Source: an uncultured Aquimarina sp.
GTDB lineage: Bacteria; Bacteroidota; Bacteroidia; Flavobacteriales; Flavobacteriaceae
Reading direction: 5' to 3'
DNA length: 64,000 nucleotides
NCBI GenBank assembly: GCA_947498775.1
Contig: CANMLL010000019.1
Span: 54,480 to 118,479 of the forward strand
In this document: positions 24,920 to 33,538 of the stretch, in pieces
How positions within the stretch are numbered: the stretch's first letter is position 1
Layout: the number at the start of each line of letters is the position of its first letter
Position numbers and translations under genes: made by a program
The notes under the pieces: model-generated
Databases searched by the model: none
What the model was told of the DNA's origin: nothing
The model's input: only the letters and a program-made list of their open reading frames with translations

Positions 24920-25924
24920 TTACCCACCTATGGTAATCATACTTCGATTGTTATGTCCGTCTATTTTCTTAAACTTATCCAGGGTATCCATCCCACTGCG
25001 AATCTTAAATTTAGCTTGAATTGCTTTATCAATAATTGGATTTATCGATTTTCCATTACGCAGAGGTGTTAACAAGTCTGATTCTGCAGAAGAAAACAAA
25101 CAATTCTTTATTTGTCCGTTGGCAGTGAGTCTGATTCTATTACAACCATCACAAAACGGATTGGTTACCGAACTTATAATAGCAAATGTACCTTGATACC
25201 CTTTGATTTGATAGCTTTTTGTAGTGTCGTTAGGAGCATCTTTAAGTTTTATGATTTCATCTTTGGTAAAGGTTGCATTTACTTCGGAAAGAATTTCTTG
25301 CAAAGAAACCATTTTGTCCATATTCCATCGGTTGCCATCAAAGGGCATAAATTCGATAAACCTAATATGTAGAGGCAATTCTTTTCCTAAGTTGATAAAA
25401 TCTATGGTCTCATTGTCGTTGAATCCTTTCATCAGAACACAATTAACCTTTACATTAAATCCTTCTTTAACCAACAAAAGAATGTTTTGATACACTTTAT
25501 CAAAATAAGATCTTCTTGTGATGTCTTTATTTTTATTGGCATCCAAAGAATCCAGGCTTACATTTAGATTTTTAATACCACTTTTTTTGAAGAGATCAAC
25601 AAACCTATCTACGATAACTCCATTGGTGGTAAGGGTTAGTTCTACCGGTAAAGAGGCAAGCTTTTCTATAATGGTAGCGGCGTCTTTACGCACTAGTGGT
25701 TCTCCACCAGTAAGGCGAATTTTGGTAACCCCCAATTTTACAAAGGCTGCAGCGATGGTATAAATCTCTTCATACGTCATGATATGCTCTTTGGGAGATA
25801 ATTGAATCCCTTCGGCAGGCATGCAATAGGTGCAACGCAAATTACATCTTTCGGTAAGTGAAATACGCAGGTAGTTATGTTTTCTACCAAAAGTATCAGT
25901 TAATATGTCTTTTGTTTTTTCCAA
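24920..25924 (-). CDS. moaA: GTP 3',8-cyclase MoaA
   Basis: A 334-aa radical SAM enzyme, the first step of molybdenum cofactor synthesis (GTP to 3',8-cyclo-H2GTP). The N-terminal cluster is CNLRCTYCMP at about residues 27-36, with TGGEPL following. The C-terminal cluster includes CDGCNRIRLTANGQIKNC near 260-278, and the chain ends in the conserved GG tail. Last gene of the modE-mobA-moaD-moeB-moaE-moaCB-moaA operon read from 29657. Confidence 0.95.
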   Translation of the reverse strand: MEKTKDILTDTFGRKHNYLRISLTERCNLRCTYCMPAEGIQLSPKEHIMTYEEIYTIAAAFVKLGVTKIRLTGGEPLVRKDAATIIEKLASLPVELTLTTNGVIVDRFVDLFKKSGIKNLNVSLDSLDANKNKDITRRSYFDKVYQNILLLVKEGFNVKVNCVLMKGFNDNETIDFINLGKELPLHIRFIEFMPFDGNRWNMDKMVSLQEILSEVNATFTKDEIIKLKDAPNDTTKSYQIKGYQGTFAIISSVTNPFCDGCNRIRLTANGQIKNCLFSSAESDLLTPLRNGKSINPIIDKAIQAKFKIRSGMDTLDKFKKIDGHNNRSMITIGG

Positions 25925-25938
25925 AATTTGTTCTTTAA

Positions 25939-26862
25939 TTAATCGTGACGAGCCCCTTTCAAAATTCTGAATACATGCAAAATCTCAGGAAAAATGGCCT
26001 CCATTGATTCCTTTGCACCATTGGTCGAACCAGGAAGTGCCATCACAAGGGTATTTTTTATGGTTCCCACTACACTTCTTGATAGCATTGCATAGGGCAT
26101 ACGGTCTTGCCCATATTTACGAATGGCTTCTTCTACACCAGGAATAGTCCTATCTAATAAAGGTTTTAATGCTTCGGGAGTTACATCACGTTTTGATAAG
26201 CCAGTACCGCCGGTATAGATGATTAAATCTGCTTCTTCTCCATGGTATTTTTTGGCTTTTTCCTGAATAGTTTCCACTTCGTCTGGAATAACGCAGTAGT
26301 CCAGAATTTCTACTTCACATTGTTCTAATTTTGAAACAATCGCTTTACCAGCTTTATCTTCTTTTTTACCTTCAGAAATAGAATCTGAACATACAATTAC
26401 AGCAGCTTTCAGATCTCTTCTAAATTTATCTTTGTAGTCTGATTTTCCTCCTTTTTTGTCTAATAATTTGATATGATGAATTTCAACCCATTTGTCAATA
26501 GGTTTAAGCATGTCATACATGTTTAGAGCTACAACACTCGCTCCGTGCATAGCTTCGACCTCTACACCGGTTTTATAGATGGTTTTTATAGTTACCAAAA
26601 CAGTAATCTCAAGATCTTTGATGGTATACTCTATCCCAGTATACTCGATAGGCAGGGGATGGCAGTCTGGTAATAAATCCGGAGTTTTTTTAACACCAAG
26701 CAATCCAGCAGCCTTACTCATAGCAAATACATCACCTTTGGGTACAGTATTATTATGTATAGCTTCAATTGTTTCGGGGCTACTTACTTTTACAACGGCT
26801 TGCGCTGTTGCTGTTCGTAAAGTTGATGTTTTATGGGTGATGTCTACCATAATTTTGGACAA
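25939..26862 (-). CDS. moaCB: Bifunctional MoaC-MoaB (cyclic pyranopterin monophosphate synthase / molybdopterin adenylyltransferase)
   Basis: A 307-aa fusion. Residues 1-155 are MoaC: MVDITHKTSTLRTATA, LLPDCHPLPI and the catalytic MYDMLKPIDK. Residues 160-307 are a MoaB/MogA-type domain with VCSDSISEGKKEDKAG, TGGTGLSKRDVTPEA and ALPGSTNGAKESM. The fusion joins an early and a late step of Moco synthesis and is common in Bacteroidota. Separated from moaE by a 104-nt gap that holds an intergenic palindromic repeat. Confidence 0.93.
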   Translation of the reverse strand: MSKIMVDITHKTSTLRTATAQAVVKVSSPETIEAIHNNTVPKGDVFAMSKAAGLLGVKKTPDLLPDCHPLPIEYTGIEYTIKDLEITVLVTIKTIYKTGVEVEAMHGASVVALNMYDMLKPIDKWVEIHHIKLLDKKGGKSDYKDKFRRDLKAAVIVCSDSISEGKKEDKAGKAIVSKLEQCEVEILDYCVIPDEVETIQEKAKKYHGEEADLIIYTGGTGLSKRDVTPEALKPLLDRTIPGVEEAIRKYGQDRMPYAMLSRSVVGTIKNTLVMALPGSTNGAKESMEAIFPEILHVFRILKGARHD

Positions 26863-26876
26863 ATTTTTTATTTTTT

Positions 26877-26956
26877 GGTGTCATCCCAGCGTAGGCTGGG
26901 ATCCATAGTATGTACATATTAGTATTTAGATTCCGGTCTATGCCGGAATGACAAAT
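26877..26956. repeat. Double palindromic intergenic repeat (REP-like)
   Basis: Two hairpins back to back: GTCATCCCAGC / GCTGGGAT (about 26879-26911) and GATTCCGG / CCGGAATGACA (about 26931-26953), the outer ends being complementary (TGTCAT against ATGACA). This is the general form of mobile REP-like units. It lies within an operon gap and could act as a processing or attenuation site. Confidence 0.6.
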
Positions 26957-26966
26957 TAGTACTTTC

Positions 26967-27410
26967 CTAAGTGTTTTGTTTCCATTGGTGGGTTTGGTCC
27001 TCGAAAATTTCCTTTCCAAAAACCGGAACATCAGCTTTTATGGCTTCGACAACATATTCCAAAGCTTCAAAAACTACTTTTCGTCTGGGCGAAGACACAA
27101 AAACAAATAGACAAATCTCACCTGCAGTTACGGCACCCAAGCTATGATAAATATGCATACAGGTAAGGTTGTACTTGGCAAAAGTAGCTTCTCTTATTTC
27201 GTGAAACTTTTGATTGGCCATTTCTTCGTATGCCGTATAATCAATAGCAGTAATCACTTTACCATCGATTTCATCGGCACGTACTTGCCCCAAAAAGATG
27301 TTATGTGCTCCTATACTAGTTTTTGTTTGGTGTTTTGCAATAGATTCGCCTATAAATTGTGACGAAATAGCCCCTTGCACAAACACATTTTTTGGTTTCT
27401 TCTTTTCCAT
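26967..27410 (-). CDS. moaE: Molybdopterin synthase catalytic subunit MoaE
   Basis: A 147-aa protein that with MoaD converts cPMP to molybdopterin by sulfur transfer. Visible family features: GAHNIFLGQVRADEIDGK near 34, HIYHSLGAVTAGEICLFVFVSSPRR near 86 and the catalytic Lys region VPVFGKEIFED at about 129. Normal length. In the Moco operon, 7 nt after the moeB-like gene. Confidence 0.93.
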   Translation of the reverse strand: MEKKKPKNVFVQGAISSQFIGESIAKHQTKTSIGAHNIFLGQVRADEIDGKVITAIDYTAYEEMANQKFHEIREATFAKYNLTCMHIYHSLGAVTAGEICLFVFVSSPRRKVVFEALEYVVEAIKADVPVFGKEIFEDQTHQWKQNT

Positions 27411-27417
27411 ATAAATT

Positions 27418-28509
27418 TTATACTTCTTTTAATGTTTGTTGTTCATAAAGTGCGATGGCACCTCCTTTTATATGAGATACATGCTTAAATCCATGTTCTA
27501 TAAATATTTCAACAGCTTTTTTGCTTCGAACGCCCGATTGACAAAAGACAATGATTTCTTGCTCATTGTCAAAAGTGTTTAATTCTTTCTGAAGAGTATT
27601 TATAGGAATATATTTTGGATGTAAGCTTTCAATCTTTGGTTGTTCATGAGTTTCCCTTACATCTATAAAAAGTGCGTTTTTTATGGTTAGTGCATGCTCT
27701 GGAAGTATTTCTACCACGGGTTTTATTCCACATAAAAGTTCGTAATCCATCGTTTCAAAATCTTCTTGGACAGCCAATACTTTTGATATTTCAGGATCAA
27801 CACGGTTCACAGAAAATGTCGAAAATCGAGTAGAAAGACTATCATACATCAATAATTTTCCACTAAGGACATCTCCTAGTTCAAGAATTATTTTTAGAAC
27901 TTCATTGGCTTGCAGACTACCTATAATTCCCGGGAGCACTCCTATAACTCCAATTTCTGAGCAAGAAGGAACACTTCCCGCTTTGGGAGGTTCGGGAAAC
28001 AAACATCTATAAGAGGGACCGTTTTGATAGTTAAAGACAGATACTTGACCTTCGTACTTAAAAATAGCTCCGTATACTAATGGTTTACCTGTAATCACAC
28101 AGGCATCGTTTACCAAATATCGGGTAGAGAAATTATCGGATCCATCTACGATAATATCATATTCAGAAAACAGCGATATCGCATTTTTTGTGGTTAATTT
28201 TTCTGGATATGCGTTTATGACTATTGTGGGGTTAAGGTCTTCAAGACGATTCTTGGCGGCCAAGGCTTTGTTTTCTCCTATCGAACTATCTCCATAAAGG
28301 ATTTGACGATGAAGATTTGAAGTTTCAACAATATCAAAATCTACAATTCCTATAGTGCCTATGCCAGCTGCAACGAGATACTGAAGGGCAGGACAACCTA
28401 ATCCGCCTGCACCTATGACGAGAACTTTGGCCGTAGTAAGTTTTTCTTGACCCGAGGTTCCAATCTCGGGAAGAATGATTTGTCTGTGATATCTATTATT
28501 TGCCTCCAT
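27418..28509 (-). CDS. moeB: MoaD-activating adenylyltransferase with rhodanese domain (MoeB type)
   Basis: A 363-aa E1-like enzyme that adenylates the C-terminus of MoaD. The N-terminal half has RYHRQIILPEIG, the nucleotide loop GAGGLGCPALQYL at about 33-45 and DGSDNFSTRYLVND. The C-terminal rhodanese domain (about 265-360) has the active loop FCQSGVRSK, so it may also supply sulfur, as in MOCS3. Followed by moaE and preceded by moaD within the same operon. Confidence 0.92.
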   Translation of the reverse strand: MEANNRYHRQIILPEIGTSGQEKLTTAKVLVIGAGGLGCPALQYLVAAGIGTIGIVDFDIVETSNLHRQILYGDSSIGENKALAAKNRLEDLNPTIVINAYPEKLTTKNAISLFSEYDIIVDGSDNFSTRYLVNDACVITGKPLVYGAIFKYEGQVSVFNYQNGPSYRCLFPEPPKAGSVPSCSEIGVIGVLPGIIGSLQANEVLKIILELGDVLSGKLLMYDSLSTRFSTFSVNRVDPEISKVLAVQEDFETMDYELLCGIKPVVEILPEHALTIKNALFIDVRETHEQPKIESLHPKYIPINTLQKELNTFDNEQEIIVFCQSGVRSKKAVEIFIEHGFKHVSHIKGGAIALYEQQTLKEV

Positions 28510-28520
28510 TCAAATTTTAA

Positions 28521-28757
28521 TTATCCCCCTGCAAAAGGAGGTAATAGTGCTACTTCGACTTCATTATCAATTCTATAGTTGTTGTTTACCAGTTCTTGAT
28601 TAATAGCAACCTTGAAATCCTTGTCATTTAGTTTCGGATATTGATTTTTGAGTTTCTTTAAAAGATCAGAAACCGAACAAGCCTCGGTCTGCAATTGTTC
28701 TTCTGTAATAGAAGTAGCTTCTGCCAGCATCCCAAAGTATTTAATAGTCAATTGCAT
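28521..28757 (-). CDS. moaD: Molybdopterin synthase sulfur carrier subunit MoaD
   Basis: A 78-aa ubiquitin-like protein ending in the essential Gly-Gly (LLPPFAGG), which is thiocarboxylated and donates sulfur to molybdopterin. Overlaps mobA by 17 nt upstream and precedes its activating enzyme, as expected. Confidence 0.92.
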   Translation of the reverse strand: MQLTIKYFGMLAEATSITEEQLQTEACSVSDLLKKLKNQYPKLNDKDFKVAINQELVNNNYRIDNEVEVALLPPFAGG

Positions 28758-29325
28758 TCGTAATGGTGTTTAAATCCTCGATAGCATTAATATTTTTTAT
28801 CAAAGGAAGGTCTTTTTCCTCTACAAGAATCGTTTTGGTATTGGATTCTGAGACTAATTTTCTTAAACGTTTTTCTCCTTTTGACAGCAATTTAAGACAC
28901 TTTTGTGCACAACGTTTTTTGTATAATGCTATGAGTGGAATGGTTTTTCTTTCTGCTTCAAATTGAACGATATCATAATCTTCAGTTTCAAACTGAAATA
29001 ACTTTCTTAATAGCGAAGTAGTCACAAGAGGTACATCACAACTTACTACCAGATTGTTTTTGGTTTCAGAATTCGTTAATCCAGTATGTAACCCTGCAAT
29101 CGGACCAGATTCTGGAATGATATCCTCAATTCTTTTTACTCCAAAAGTATCGTATTCAGAATTACTACTTACAATAATAATTTCTTTTGCTATGGGTTGA
29201 AGCGCTTCAACGATGTGTTGAACAAAAGGTTTACCTTCTAGCAGTAATAACCCTTTTTCGGTCCCCATTCTAGAGCTTTTACCTCCTGCAAGGATAATTC
29301 CTGTTATGTCTTTGTCTACATTCAT
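28741..29325 (-). CDS. mobA: Molybdenum cofactor guanylyltransferase MobA
   Basis: A 194-aa nucleotidyltransferase that attaches GMP to Moco, giving the MGD cofactor used by DMSO-reductase-type enzymes. The signature ILAGGKSSRMGTEKG lies at about 11-25, then GPIAGLHTG and VVSCDVPLV with the metal-binding Asp. Its presence implies MGD enzymes (for example nitrate reductase) outside this window. Overlaps the modE-like gene by 4 nt. Confidence 0.92.
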   Translation of the reverse strand: MNVDKDITGIILAGGKSSRMGTEKGLLLLEGKPFVQHIVEALQPIAKEIIIVSSNSEYDTFGVKRIEDIIPESGPIAGLHTGLTNSETKNNLVVSCDVPLVTTSLLRKLFQFETEDYDIVQFEAERKTIPLIALYKKRCAQKCLKLLSKGEKRLRKLVSESNTKTILVEEKDLPLIKNINAIEDLNTITNAIDY

Positions 29326-29657
29326 AAAGAAATTTGCTTCAATTCATTGTCAAGAAATTCCCAACATTTTTGATTAATCTGATCAAAAGTATTGATTACC
29401 TCTTCGCCATATTCAGTTAGATTAGCACCTCCACCACCTTTTCCACCAATTGCGGTAATCACAAGGGGCTTTTGAGCGGTCTTATTCATGCTGTCCATAA
29501 GATTCCAGGCCTTTTTATAAGACATATCTAGTGTACTGGCGGCTTTACGCAAAGAGCCGGTTTTGGCAATAGCTTTTAGTAATCGCACTCTTCCTTCACC
29601 TAAAAAAACTCCTTGTTCAGATTCTATCCAAATTCTACTTTTTATCTTATAATCCAT
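29322..29657 (-). CDS. ModE-type winged-helix regulator without molybdate-binding domain
   Basis: A 111-aa protein consisting only of the ModE N-terminal LysR-like HTH: LLKAIAKTGSLRKAASTLDMSYKKAWNLMDSMN, and a GGKGGGGANLTEYG wing. The Mop/TOBE molybdate-binding domains of full ModE (about 260 aa) are absent. First gene of the Moco operon, so it may control it, but how it would sense molybdate is unknown. Transcribed from an FNR-like promoter at 29734-29776. Confidence 0.88.
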   Translation of the reverse strand: MDYKIKSRIWIESEQGVFLGEGRVRLLKAIAKTGSLRKAASTLDMSYKKAWNLMDSMNKTAQKPLVITAIGGKGGGGANLTEYGEEVINTFDQINQKCWEFLDNELKQISL

Positions 29658-29733
29658 GATGCTAAATAAAGCGTTTGGTTTTTAAAGATACAACGAAATT
29701 TTCGTGCAGGGTGTCGCTTTATTTAAATTTTAG

Positions 29734-29776
29734 CAAATAAAGATTTTGGAAGGCAGTTTTTTTATGATAATAATCA
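29734..29776 (-). promoter_or_regulatory. FNR-like class II promoter of the Moco operon
   Basis: Dyad at 29765-29776, reading TGATTATTATCA on the minus strand. The -7 box TTTATTTG is at 29741-29734, 29 nt from the centre. Places modE-mobA-moaD-moeB-moaE-moaCB-moaA in the same regulon as the usp genes. Confidence 0.7.
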
Positions 29777-29789
29777 TTTTTTGAAGTTT

Positions 29790-30965
29790 TTATGGCAAAT
29801 TAATAACCTGTAATCTATCCCCTGGATTTACTTTTGAAACTTCTTCGGGGAGATATACCAAGGCATTGGCCAGTGCAAAAGAACGAAGCATAGAAGAGGC
29901 TTGACCATCAAGGATGGTTACTTTATCATTTTTAAGAGAAGCTTTTAGAAACTCTGCGCGTTCTCCTTTTTTAGAATATTCACTGTTTGAAATAGAAGTG
30001 GTGCGTGTTAAGTGGTACTCCTGCAGGCCAGAGATTTTCTGCAAGGCCGGAAGCACGTAGATATAAAAACAGCTTAATGAGGAAGCCGGATTACCAGGCA
30101 ATGCAAAGATGGTGGTGTTGTCTTTTTGAGCAAAATAAAGGGGCTTACCCGGTTTTTGTTTTACCTTGTAAAAGATTTCGTCGACTTGTAGATCACGAAG
30201 TACTTTTCCTACAAAATCATAGTCGCCAACCGAGATTCCGCCAGAAATTAAAACCACATCGTATTGTTGTATTGCTTTTTCTATAATAGAACGAGTAGCT
30301 TGGTATTCGTCTTCAACCTTATAAAATGAAATATCTGCAAAACCTGAGGTTTTTAATGCAGAAGATAGCATTACAGAATTGCTCTCATAAATCTGTCCGT
30401 GTTTTAGTTTTTGACCCGGCGGTACTAGTTCATTTCCGGTAGCTATGATTGCAATTGAAGGTTTTTTATAGACTTCGATATGGGTGATTCCCAGCGTTGC
30501 CAAATAACCAATGCCCGCAGCGGTAATAGTTTTCCCTTTGGTAAGTGCGATTTCACCTTCTTTAATTTGTTCTCCGGCTGGTCGAATATTGGCATTTGGT
30601 TTTACAGACTCGTGTAAGATCACTTTATTTTCACTGATGTCTACTTTTTCTTGCATAATCACTAATTTTGCTTCAGAAGGTACCGGAGCACCTGTAAAAA
30701 TTCGAATTGCTTCACCTTTTTTTAATTCGGGATCTTTGTCATCTCCGGCTTGTACTTCACCAATAAGAGAAAAAGTCTTTTCTTCTGTAGACCCCAAAGC
30801 ATATCCATCCATTGCCGATTGTCTAAATGGAGGCATGTTAATAGGGGATAAAATGTCTTTTCCCAATACAAAACCCAAGGAGTCCGACATCGATATGGTA
30901 ATAGTTTCTTGAGTTGGTTTTATGCGATTGCCAACGAGTTGAAGTGCTTTTTCTACAGGTACCAT
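29790..30965 (-). CDS. moeA: Molybdopterin molybdenumtransferase MoeA
   Basis: A 391-aa enzyme that inserts molybdate into adenylated molybdopterin. Features: PPFRQSAMDGYAL near 44, IATGNELVPPG near 174, SGGISVGDYDFV near 241 and ALPGNPASSLSCFYIYVLP near 290. Normal length. It is upstream of the modE-led operon but separated from it by 132 nt that include the FNR-like promoter. Its own promoter region is 30966-31116, with a possible -7 box TATCTTTA. Confidence 0.94.
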   Translation of the reverse strand: MVPVEKALQLVGNRIKPTQETITISMSDSLGFVLGKDILSPINMPPFRQSAMDGYALGSTEEKTFSLIGEVQAGDDKDPELKKGEAIRIFTGAPVPSEAKLVIMQEKVDISENKVILHESVKPNANIRPAGEQIKEGEIALTKGKTITAAGIGYLATLGITHIEVYKKPSIAIIATGNELVPPGQKLKHGQIYESNSVMLSSALKTSGFADISFYKVEDEYQATRSIIEKAIQQYDVVLISGGISVGDYDFVGKVLRDLQVDEIFYKVKQKPGKPLYFAQKDNTTIFALPGNPASSLSCFYIYVLPALQKISGLQEYHLTRTTSISNSEYSKKGERAEFLKASLKNDKVTILDGQASSMLRSFALANALVYLPEEVSKVNPGDRLQVINLP

Positions 30966-31116
30966 GGGTTCGTATTAATTATGGTTGTAAAGATACGTTG
31001 AATTGTGAAGCCTAGTGAATTCTTTTTAGAATTTGGAATAAAAAAAACTTCTCATTTTGAGAATGTCTTTATCTCTTAAATGAACCTACAGGTTATCATT
31101 ATTCCGTTTTAGATGG

Positions 31117-32046
31117 TTACATCAAAATATTATCTTTTGGTTGTAGAGGCTCTGGCAGGTTAGTTTCTGCAAGCATTTCCCTTAAATCAATTTCAATAGT
31201 CTTACAAAGTGCAGTCATAGAAATATCCTGAGCAACATTCTCGAAGGGGTTACCAGTAGCTCTTCCTGATTTTTCAAGTAAAATGAAAACCGTACTTACT
31301 AGTATGGATATCACCGGCATTGTTACTGTCATGTGATTAAGTAATGTAAATGGTAATATCAAAATGAATATCCACATGGATAATTGGGTAAAAAAATCAT
31401 ATTGTTTGGGAAAAGGTGTGTTTTTTATTCGCTCACATTTTCCTTGAAGATTGTACAATTCAGTTATTACTTCCATAATGGCTACGTGCCTGAAATCATC
31501 GATTAAACCTTGTTCAAAACCTTCTGTCAATTGTTTTGCCTGGTTAAGATTAAGTTGAGTAGGTTTGTTTACTACATTAGCAATTTTCAAATATTCGTTG
31601 GGCTCTAATAACGGTTCTATTTCTTGCCAAGAATTCTGTTTTCTTAAATGAAGTCGTAGCGCATTGATCCATGCAATATGTCTATAAACAATATCCTTGG
31701 ACCATTCTTTACGTTTGTCTTCTTTTACCCTACGGAACTCTTCTGACGGGTAGGTTATAATCTGTACAGCTAAGCTTCGACTATAATTTACGATGCCACC
31801 CCAAATTTTTCGAGCTTCCCACCAACGGTCATAATTGGCATTATTACTAAAGCCAATAATAATAGAAAGACCTACACCCAGAATACTGGTTACCGAAGTG
31901 TCAATTCGTATTTCTTCTAACCCCAACACCTTAAAAACAAGTAGTACGGTAGTTGTATACAGAACTAAAAATACTAATTCTCTTTTTATATAAATAAGAC
32001 TTCCACTTACGTTTTTTAAAATAGAATTAGGCAACGATGTATACAT
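31117..32046 (-). CDS. Bestrophin-family channel protein
   Basis: A 309-aa membrane protein of the bestrophin/UPF0187 family, pentameric ion channels. N-terminal membrane helices, GFSNNANYDRWWEARKIWGGIVNYSR near 61-86 with the conserved Arg/Trp residues, and the downstream NPFENVAQDI motif near 271 are diagnostic. Bacterial members conduct cations or anions; the role here is unknown. 17 nt downstream of a small membrane gene, so possibly co-transcribed. Confidence 0.88.
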   Translation of the reverse strand: MYTSLPNSILKNVSGSLIYIKRELVFLVLYTTTVLLVFKVLGLEEIRIDTSVTSILGVGLSIIIGFSNNANYDRWWEARKIWGGIVNYSRSLAVQIITYPSEEFRRVKEDKRKEWSKDIVYRHIAWINALRLHLRKQNSWQEIEPLLEPNEYLKIANVVNKPTQLNLNQAKQLTEGFEQGLIDDFRHVAIMEVITELYNLQGKCERIKNTPFPKQYDFFTQLSMWIFILILPFTLLNHMTVTMPVISILVSTVFILLEKSGRATGNPFENVAQDISMTALCKTIEIDLREMLAETNLPEPLQPKDNILM

Positions 32047-32063
32047 AAGATTTGGAAATTATT

Positions 32064-32585
32064 CTAAAGATTAAAAGATATTTTTAATTTTTGAAGACTG
32101 ACAAAATTTTTATACAACCATGATGCTGGAAGTATTGCGAATAACAAGCCAATAAGTGCTACAAAAAATGTGGCTATCACATTTATATCCATGGCTTTAG
32201 AAATCACAAAAGATGAATACACAAAAAAGACACCTATCCCCAGAAATGCAAAAATCCCTAGTACAGATGCACTTTTTAATATTTTGTAGCTCCATGTATA
32301 GTTTGGAATTTTTCTTACAGCAGCCAAAATAGTAATGCCCAAAATTAGCTTAATAGCCGCAAACAGAAATGAAAATTGGATGTTTGCAAAAACTCCTGCA
32401 AACAATCCCTTAACTTCTTCTGGTATTGCTTTGGTACCGGTAATATTTGTCATGGGTTTTAATAGTTCATCCGGCGAGATAGATGCTAATTGAGACGATA
32501 CAATAGGTTGAGCTACCGATGCCATGACCAGTACGAAACCTATTATTGTCCAAATTTTTTTGATTTTGTATAATTTAAATACCAT
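32064..32585 (-). CDS. Membrane protein of unknown function, four TM segments
   Basis: A 173-aa protein with hydrophobic segments at about 11-29, 70-92, 105-130 and 138-158, and an extracytoplasmic loop after the first one. No family is recognised. Between SnoaL-like and bestrophin genes on the same strand, within the stress-gene run of 31-41 kb. Confidence 0.6.
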   Translation of the reverse strand: MVFKLYKIKKIWTIIGFVLVMASVAQPIVSSQLASISPDELLKPMTNITGTKAIPEEVKGLFAGVFANIQFSFLFAAIKLILGITILAAVRKIPNYTWSYKILKSASVLGIFAFLGIGVFFVYSSFVISKAMDINVIATFFVALIGLLFAILPASWLYKNFVSLQKLKISFNL

Positions 32586-32644
32586 GATATTTCATTTTTC
32601 TTTATTATTTCAATTCAAAATATGACTATCAACAATTAATTTTA

Positions 32645-33031
32645 TTATCGAAATACTTCATCAACATTAAAAGGGTCTCCTTCGTAGATTTTTACCTTAG
32701 AAATTTTATCATCGGTAAATACGTACTCAACTACTCGGTCAAAGTAGTATTTTTTGCCGTTTCGTTCTGCGAACTCTTGAGCAATTAAAACTGCTCTGTT
32801 GGTACCATTGAGCCAATCGTATTCTTTGGTCATTTTGTAAGTGCCATTGGTGATTTCCAATAGTTTTCCAAAATTTTCAAAAAAACCATCACGCCCGATG
32901 TGCTGGCCACTTAATTGATTTTTACCACCCATTTCTAAGACGATATCTGTACTTAACATTTCTTTGGCCCCTTCAATATCACCTGTGTAAGCTCTATTGA
33001 TAAACTCTTTGGTTTGTTTTACATAATCCAT
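32645..33031 (-). CDS. SnoaL-like / nuclear transport factor 2 fold protein
   Basis: A 128-aa small alpha+beta barrel protein: VKQTKEFINRAYTGDIEGAKEML, IVLEMGGKNQLSGQHIGRDGFFENFG and the final YEGDPFNVDEVF are typical of SnoaL-like proteins, a fold that includes isomerases and ligand-binding proteins. No specific enzyme activity can be assigned. 18 nt after dps on the same strand. Confidence 0.75.
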   Translation of the reverse strand: MDYVKQTKEFINRAYTGDIEGAKEMLSTDIVLEMGGKNQLSGQHIGRDGFFENFGKLLEITNGTYKMTKEYDWLNGTNRAVLIAQEFAERNGKKYYFDRVVEYVFTDDKISKVKIYEGDPFNVDEVFR

Positions 33032-33049
33032 GATGCTTATTTTTTGTTT

Positions 33050-33526
33050 TTACTCTAAATATGATCTTAGCATCCAAGCCATCTTCTCATGACTCTCCAT
33101 AAAAGCAGTCATAAAATCACTGGTTCCTGCATCATTATAAGCCTCAAGAACAGTATCTAAATCCTTTCGTAGATGTGAAATAATAATCTCGTGGTCTATT
33201 ACTAGATTTTTCAACATTGTGGTTGCATCGCTATCTTCATCTTCTCGCTCTTCTAAACGCGTTAATTTAGAAAACTGTTTGAGTGTTCCTAAGGCAGGAT
33301 GCCCTAACGCTCTTATTCTTTCAGCAACTTCATCTATTTTTTCTTCTATATCTTGATAATGCTCTTCAAAAAGTTCATGTAATGATTTAAACTGCATTCC
33401 AGTCACATTCCAATGGTACTTTCTGGTTTTTGTGTAGAGCACCAACTCATCTGCCAATAAATGATATAGTAATGAAACTGTTCCAAAACGTTCTTTCTCT
33501 GATAGTCCTGTATTTAACTTTTCCAT
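33050..33526 (-). CDS. dps: Dps family ferritin-like DNA-protection protein
   Basis: A 158-aa four-helix protein that oxidises Fe(II) with peroxide and stores iron. The ferroxidase residues are visible as YHWNVTGMQFKSLHELFEEHYQDIEEKIDEVAERI (His and Asp/Glu in helices 1 and 2), then IRALGHPA. Length is usual. Between hsp20 and SnoaL-like genes with short gaps (12 and 18 nt), so likely one stress operon. Confidence 0.93.
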   Translation of the reverse strand: MEKLNTGLSEKERFGTVSLLYHLLADELVLYTKTRKYHWNVTGMQFKSLHELFEEHYQDIEEKIDEVAERIRALGHPALGTLKQFSKLTRLEEREDEDSDATTMLKNLVIDHEIIISHLRKDLDTVLEAYNDAGTSDFMTAFMESHEKMAWMLRSYLE

Positions 33527-33538
33527 TTGTAACTAGGT

